From contig JAAZOW010000322.1 of NCBI GenBank assembly GCA_012797575.1, positions 1-7,036 on the forward strand: 7,036 nucleotides of DNA. Reading direction: 5' to 3'. The notes beneath the pieces are model-generated. The model saw nothing but the letters and a program-made list of their open reading frames with translations, was not told where the DNA came from and searched no databases. Each line of letters begins with the position of its first letter. The first letter of the stretch is position 1. Positions 5,944-7,036 of the stretch are shown in pieces. Source of the stretch: Methanomicrobiales archaeon. Lineage in GTDB: Archaea; Halobacteriota; Methanomicrobia; Methanomicrobiales; Methanoculleaceae. Position numbers and translations under genes: made by a program.

Positions 5944-6129
5944 ATGGAAAGGCTGCAAACGAGGACACTTCCAATTACGATCTACAGGTGTTTGCGTTAC
6001 GGATTTGCCACCGATAGAGAATGTAGCGTTGCGGTGAATACTCACCGCATGGGATGGGACTTGCCTGCCCACCAGACCTACAGGGGTGATACCTCTCCAT
6101 CATACCCCTGTGGTGCGTACCATCGATGA
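5944..6129 (+). pseudogene. Relic of TnpB (IS200/IS605 family) C-terminus
   Basis: The 61-codon frame contains YRCLRYGFATDRECSVAVNT followed by HRMGWDLPAH. This fits the TnpB zinc-ribbon and last RuvC motif, usually like YxCxxCGFxxDRDxNAAxNIxRxG, followed by a short P-T-E-rich tail. The Asp of the final RuvC motif is kept, but the second Cys of the CxxC pair is Tyr and the key Asn of DRDxN is Ser. No RuvC-I or RuvC-II parts, and no TnpA, are present in the window. It is therefore a non-functional remnant at best. The assignment rests on motif resemblance only; chance resemblance is possible. Upstream, the frame is in phase with the 31-aa ORF across a TGA. Confidence 0.45.
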
Positions 6130-6160
6130 TGGCCGGGGGGTCCCGCCTGAAAGCGTGAGG

Positions 6161-6168
6161 TAATTTAC
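6161..6168 (+). promoter_or_regulatory. Probable TATA box of the tetrapyrrole operon
   Basis: TAATTTAC, preceded by the purine-rich GTGAGG, has its centre about 33 nt before ATG 6197. The expected transcript would begin only a few bases before the start codon. Confidence 0.5.
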
Positions 6169-6196
6169 TGTAGTCGGTTTACCATACTGTGGAAGA

Positions 6197-6823
6197 ATGA
6201 TCCCTCTCATGCTCGATCTGGTGAACAGGAAGGTGCTTATCTTTGGCGGAGGAGATGTTGGTGCCCGGAAGGCTGCGTATTTTGAACATGAAGCGGAGGT
6301 GATCGTGATCAGCCGCTCTTTCTCCCCTGCTCTCGACGCTCTCGCAATCGAGCGGCAGGAGATGGATCTCTCGACCCTCCCGGACGGGTCGCTCAAGGAT
6401 CTCCTGAAGGATGCATTCCTCGCGGTCGCGGCGACGTCGGATCCGCGACTCAACGACCGGATCGGGAGACTCTGCACTGAGACCGGCGTCCTCTTCAACA
6501 ATGCCGCTGGAAAGCCCGGCGATATCACCATCCCGTCGATCATCCGGGGCCGCAACTACCTGGTCGCGATCAGCACCTGCGGAAAAGGCCCCGCCGTGTC
6601 ACGCTACCTTCGCATGCAACTCGAGGCGGAGTATGCGGATCTCGATCGAATGATCGATCTTCAGGATGAGATGCGCTCGATGCTCAAGGATACTGAATCG
6701 GTGCAGGCAAAACGATCTCAAGTCCTCTGGAGTATACTCCGGGATGAGGAGATCTGGAGGGCGCTTGCCTCCAATTACGATCAAGCGCGCGCTATAGCGA
6801 TGGAGAGGTACCTCCATGCCTGA
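6197..6823 (+). CDS. Precorrin-2 dehydrogenase (Met8/SirC/CysG N-terminal type)
   Basis: The 208-aa cytoplasmic enzyme oxidises precorrin-2 to sirohydrochlorin with NAD, the branch point to siroheme and, in methanogens, coenzyme F430. Residues 1-110 form the Rossmann domain: VLIFGGGDVGARKA (GGGxVGxRKA nucleotide loop, residues 14-26) and LAVAATSDPRLN (75-86). The dimerisation part follows with ITIPSIIRGRNYLVAISTCG and KGPAVSRYLR (to residue 139), then a helical C-terminal domain typical of Met8. Length is normal for the single-domain form; no methyltransferase domain is fused. By eye, the Asp of the NVVD motif, catalytic in Met8p and CysG, is replaced (NNAA at 101-104), so ferrochelatase activity is doubtful. 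ATG 6197 has GGAAG close upstream; ATG 6209 is an alternative. The 3' end overlaps hemA by 8 nt. Confidence 0.93.
   Translation: MIPLMLDLVNRKVLIFGGGDVGARKAAYFEHEAEVIVISRSFSPALDALAIERQEMDLSTLPDGSLKDLLKDAFLAVAATSDPRLNDRIGRLCTETGVLFNNAAGKPGDITIPSIIRGRNYLVAISTCGKGPAVSRYLRMQLEAEYADLDRMIDLQDEMRSMLKDTESVQAKRSQVLWSILRDEEIWRALASNYDQARAIAMERYLHA
6805..6814 (+). promoter_or_regulatory. Shine-Dalgarno of hemA inside a palindrome
   Basis: GAGGTACCTC is a perfect 10-bp palindrome directly before the hemA ATG (6816) and contains the only Shine-Dalgarno candidate. In RNA its loop would be too tight for an intramolecular hairpin of all 10 bases, so any regulatory effect is speculative. Confidence 0.4.
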
Positions 6824-7036
6824 CTCTTCAGCCCCTCCGCTGGCGATTGCCGGCCTGAACCATCATGCCGCTGATATCGCCACACTTGAGGCGTTCCGAT
6901 TCCCTGACGAGGAAGCGTTCCTCCGTGAGGCGCGGGAGAGGTTCAAGGGCGTGCTCCTGCTCCAGACCTGTAACCGCGTCGAAGTCCTGGTGGAGGGTGA
7001 TGCCAGGAGCCTTGAAGATTTCCTGCAGGAGCAGGG
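6816..7036 (+). CDS. hemA: Glutamyl-tRNA reductase, N-terminal part
   Basis: The enzyme reduces the glutamate of Glu-tRNA to glutamate-1-semialdehyde with NADPH, the first committed step of tetrapyrrole synthesis by the C5 route. The 73 residues in the window hold the catalytic domain start: LAIAGLNHHAADIATLEAF (family GLNHxxA motif) and LLLQTCNRVEVLVEG, where Cys52 is the thioester-forming nucleophile and the TCNRxE signature is intact. The gene runs off the window end. ATG 6816 overlaps the precorrin-2 dehydrogenase stop (TGA 6821-6823) by 8 nt, so translation is probably coupled. GAGAGGT (6803-6809) is the likely Shine-Dalgarno and is part of the palindrome GAGGTACCTC (6805-6814). Confidence 0.96.
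   Translation, partial: MPDSSAPPLAIAGLNHHAADIATLEAFRFPDEEAFLREARERFKGVLLLQTCNRVEVLVEGDARSLEDFLQEQ

Noticed and set aside
5698..6072. 125-residue N-terminal extension of the 322-aa membrane protein
   Set aside because: Composition is non-coding, it spans the TATA box, and the family-like N-terminus begins at ATG 5697.
1..7036. CRISPR array, rRNA, complete insertion sequence, or defence system
   Set aside because: No regularly spaced repeats, no rRNA-like sequence, no full transposase, and no defence-related domains were seen on either strand.

Overview
The window looks like a chromosomal segment of a methanogenic archaeon, most likely of the order Methanomicrobiales (Methanoculleus-like). 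This is inferred from the gene types and signals: a tetrahydromethanopterin-linked formaldehyde-activating enzyme, a DUF2284 metal-binding protein, a precorrin-2 dehydrogenase/glutamyl-tRNA reductase pair, a tRNA without encoded CCA, archaeal TATA-like boxes about 25-33 nt before several starts, and a GC-rich coding style. No species can be named from the sequence alone.

Layout. Positions 1-235 (+) hold the C-terminal end of a DUF2284 protein. Positions 514-1017 (+) encode a stand-alone Fae with a TTG start behind a perfect Shine-Dalgarno; its stop codon lies in a 20-bp tandem duplication followed by a terminator-like hairpin. From about 1187 to 5697 everything runs on the minus strand: a possible 58-61 aa ORF overlapping the end of an APC-family amino acid permease (1369-2793), two small membrane proteins (2936-3304 and 3308-3596, the latter broken by a one-base frameshift in a seven-base homopolymer), tRNA-Gly(GCC) (3728-3799), a PrsW-type intramembrane protease (3967-4662) and a polytopic membrane protein (4729-5697) carrying a recent 15-bp in-frame duplication. 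The 0.5 kb between 5698 and 6196 is gene-poor and lower in GC. It holds a hairpin, a 31-codon ORF and what looks like the C-terminal relic of an IS200/IS605-type TnpB. From 6197 (+) a tetrapyrrole operon begins: precorrin-2 dehydrogenase (complete), then hemA (cut by the window end).

How genes relate. The hemA/precorrin-2 dehydrogenase pair feeds tetrapyrrole synthesis (5-aminolevulinate at the start, sirohydrochlorin as the branch point to siroheme and coenzyme F430). Fae links formaldehyde to the H4MPT C1 pathway. The membrane-protein/PrsW pair may be co-transcribed. I found no CRISPR array, no defence locus and no convincing undescribed system. The observations most worth checking are the frameshifted small membrane gene, the TnpB relic with its in-phase upstream ORF, and the loss of the expected catalytic Asp in the precorrin-2 dehydrogenase.
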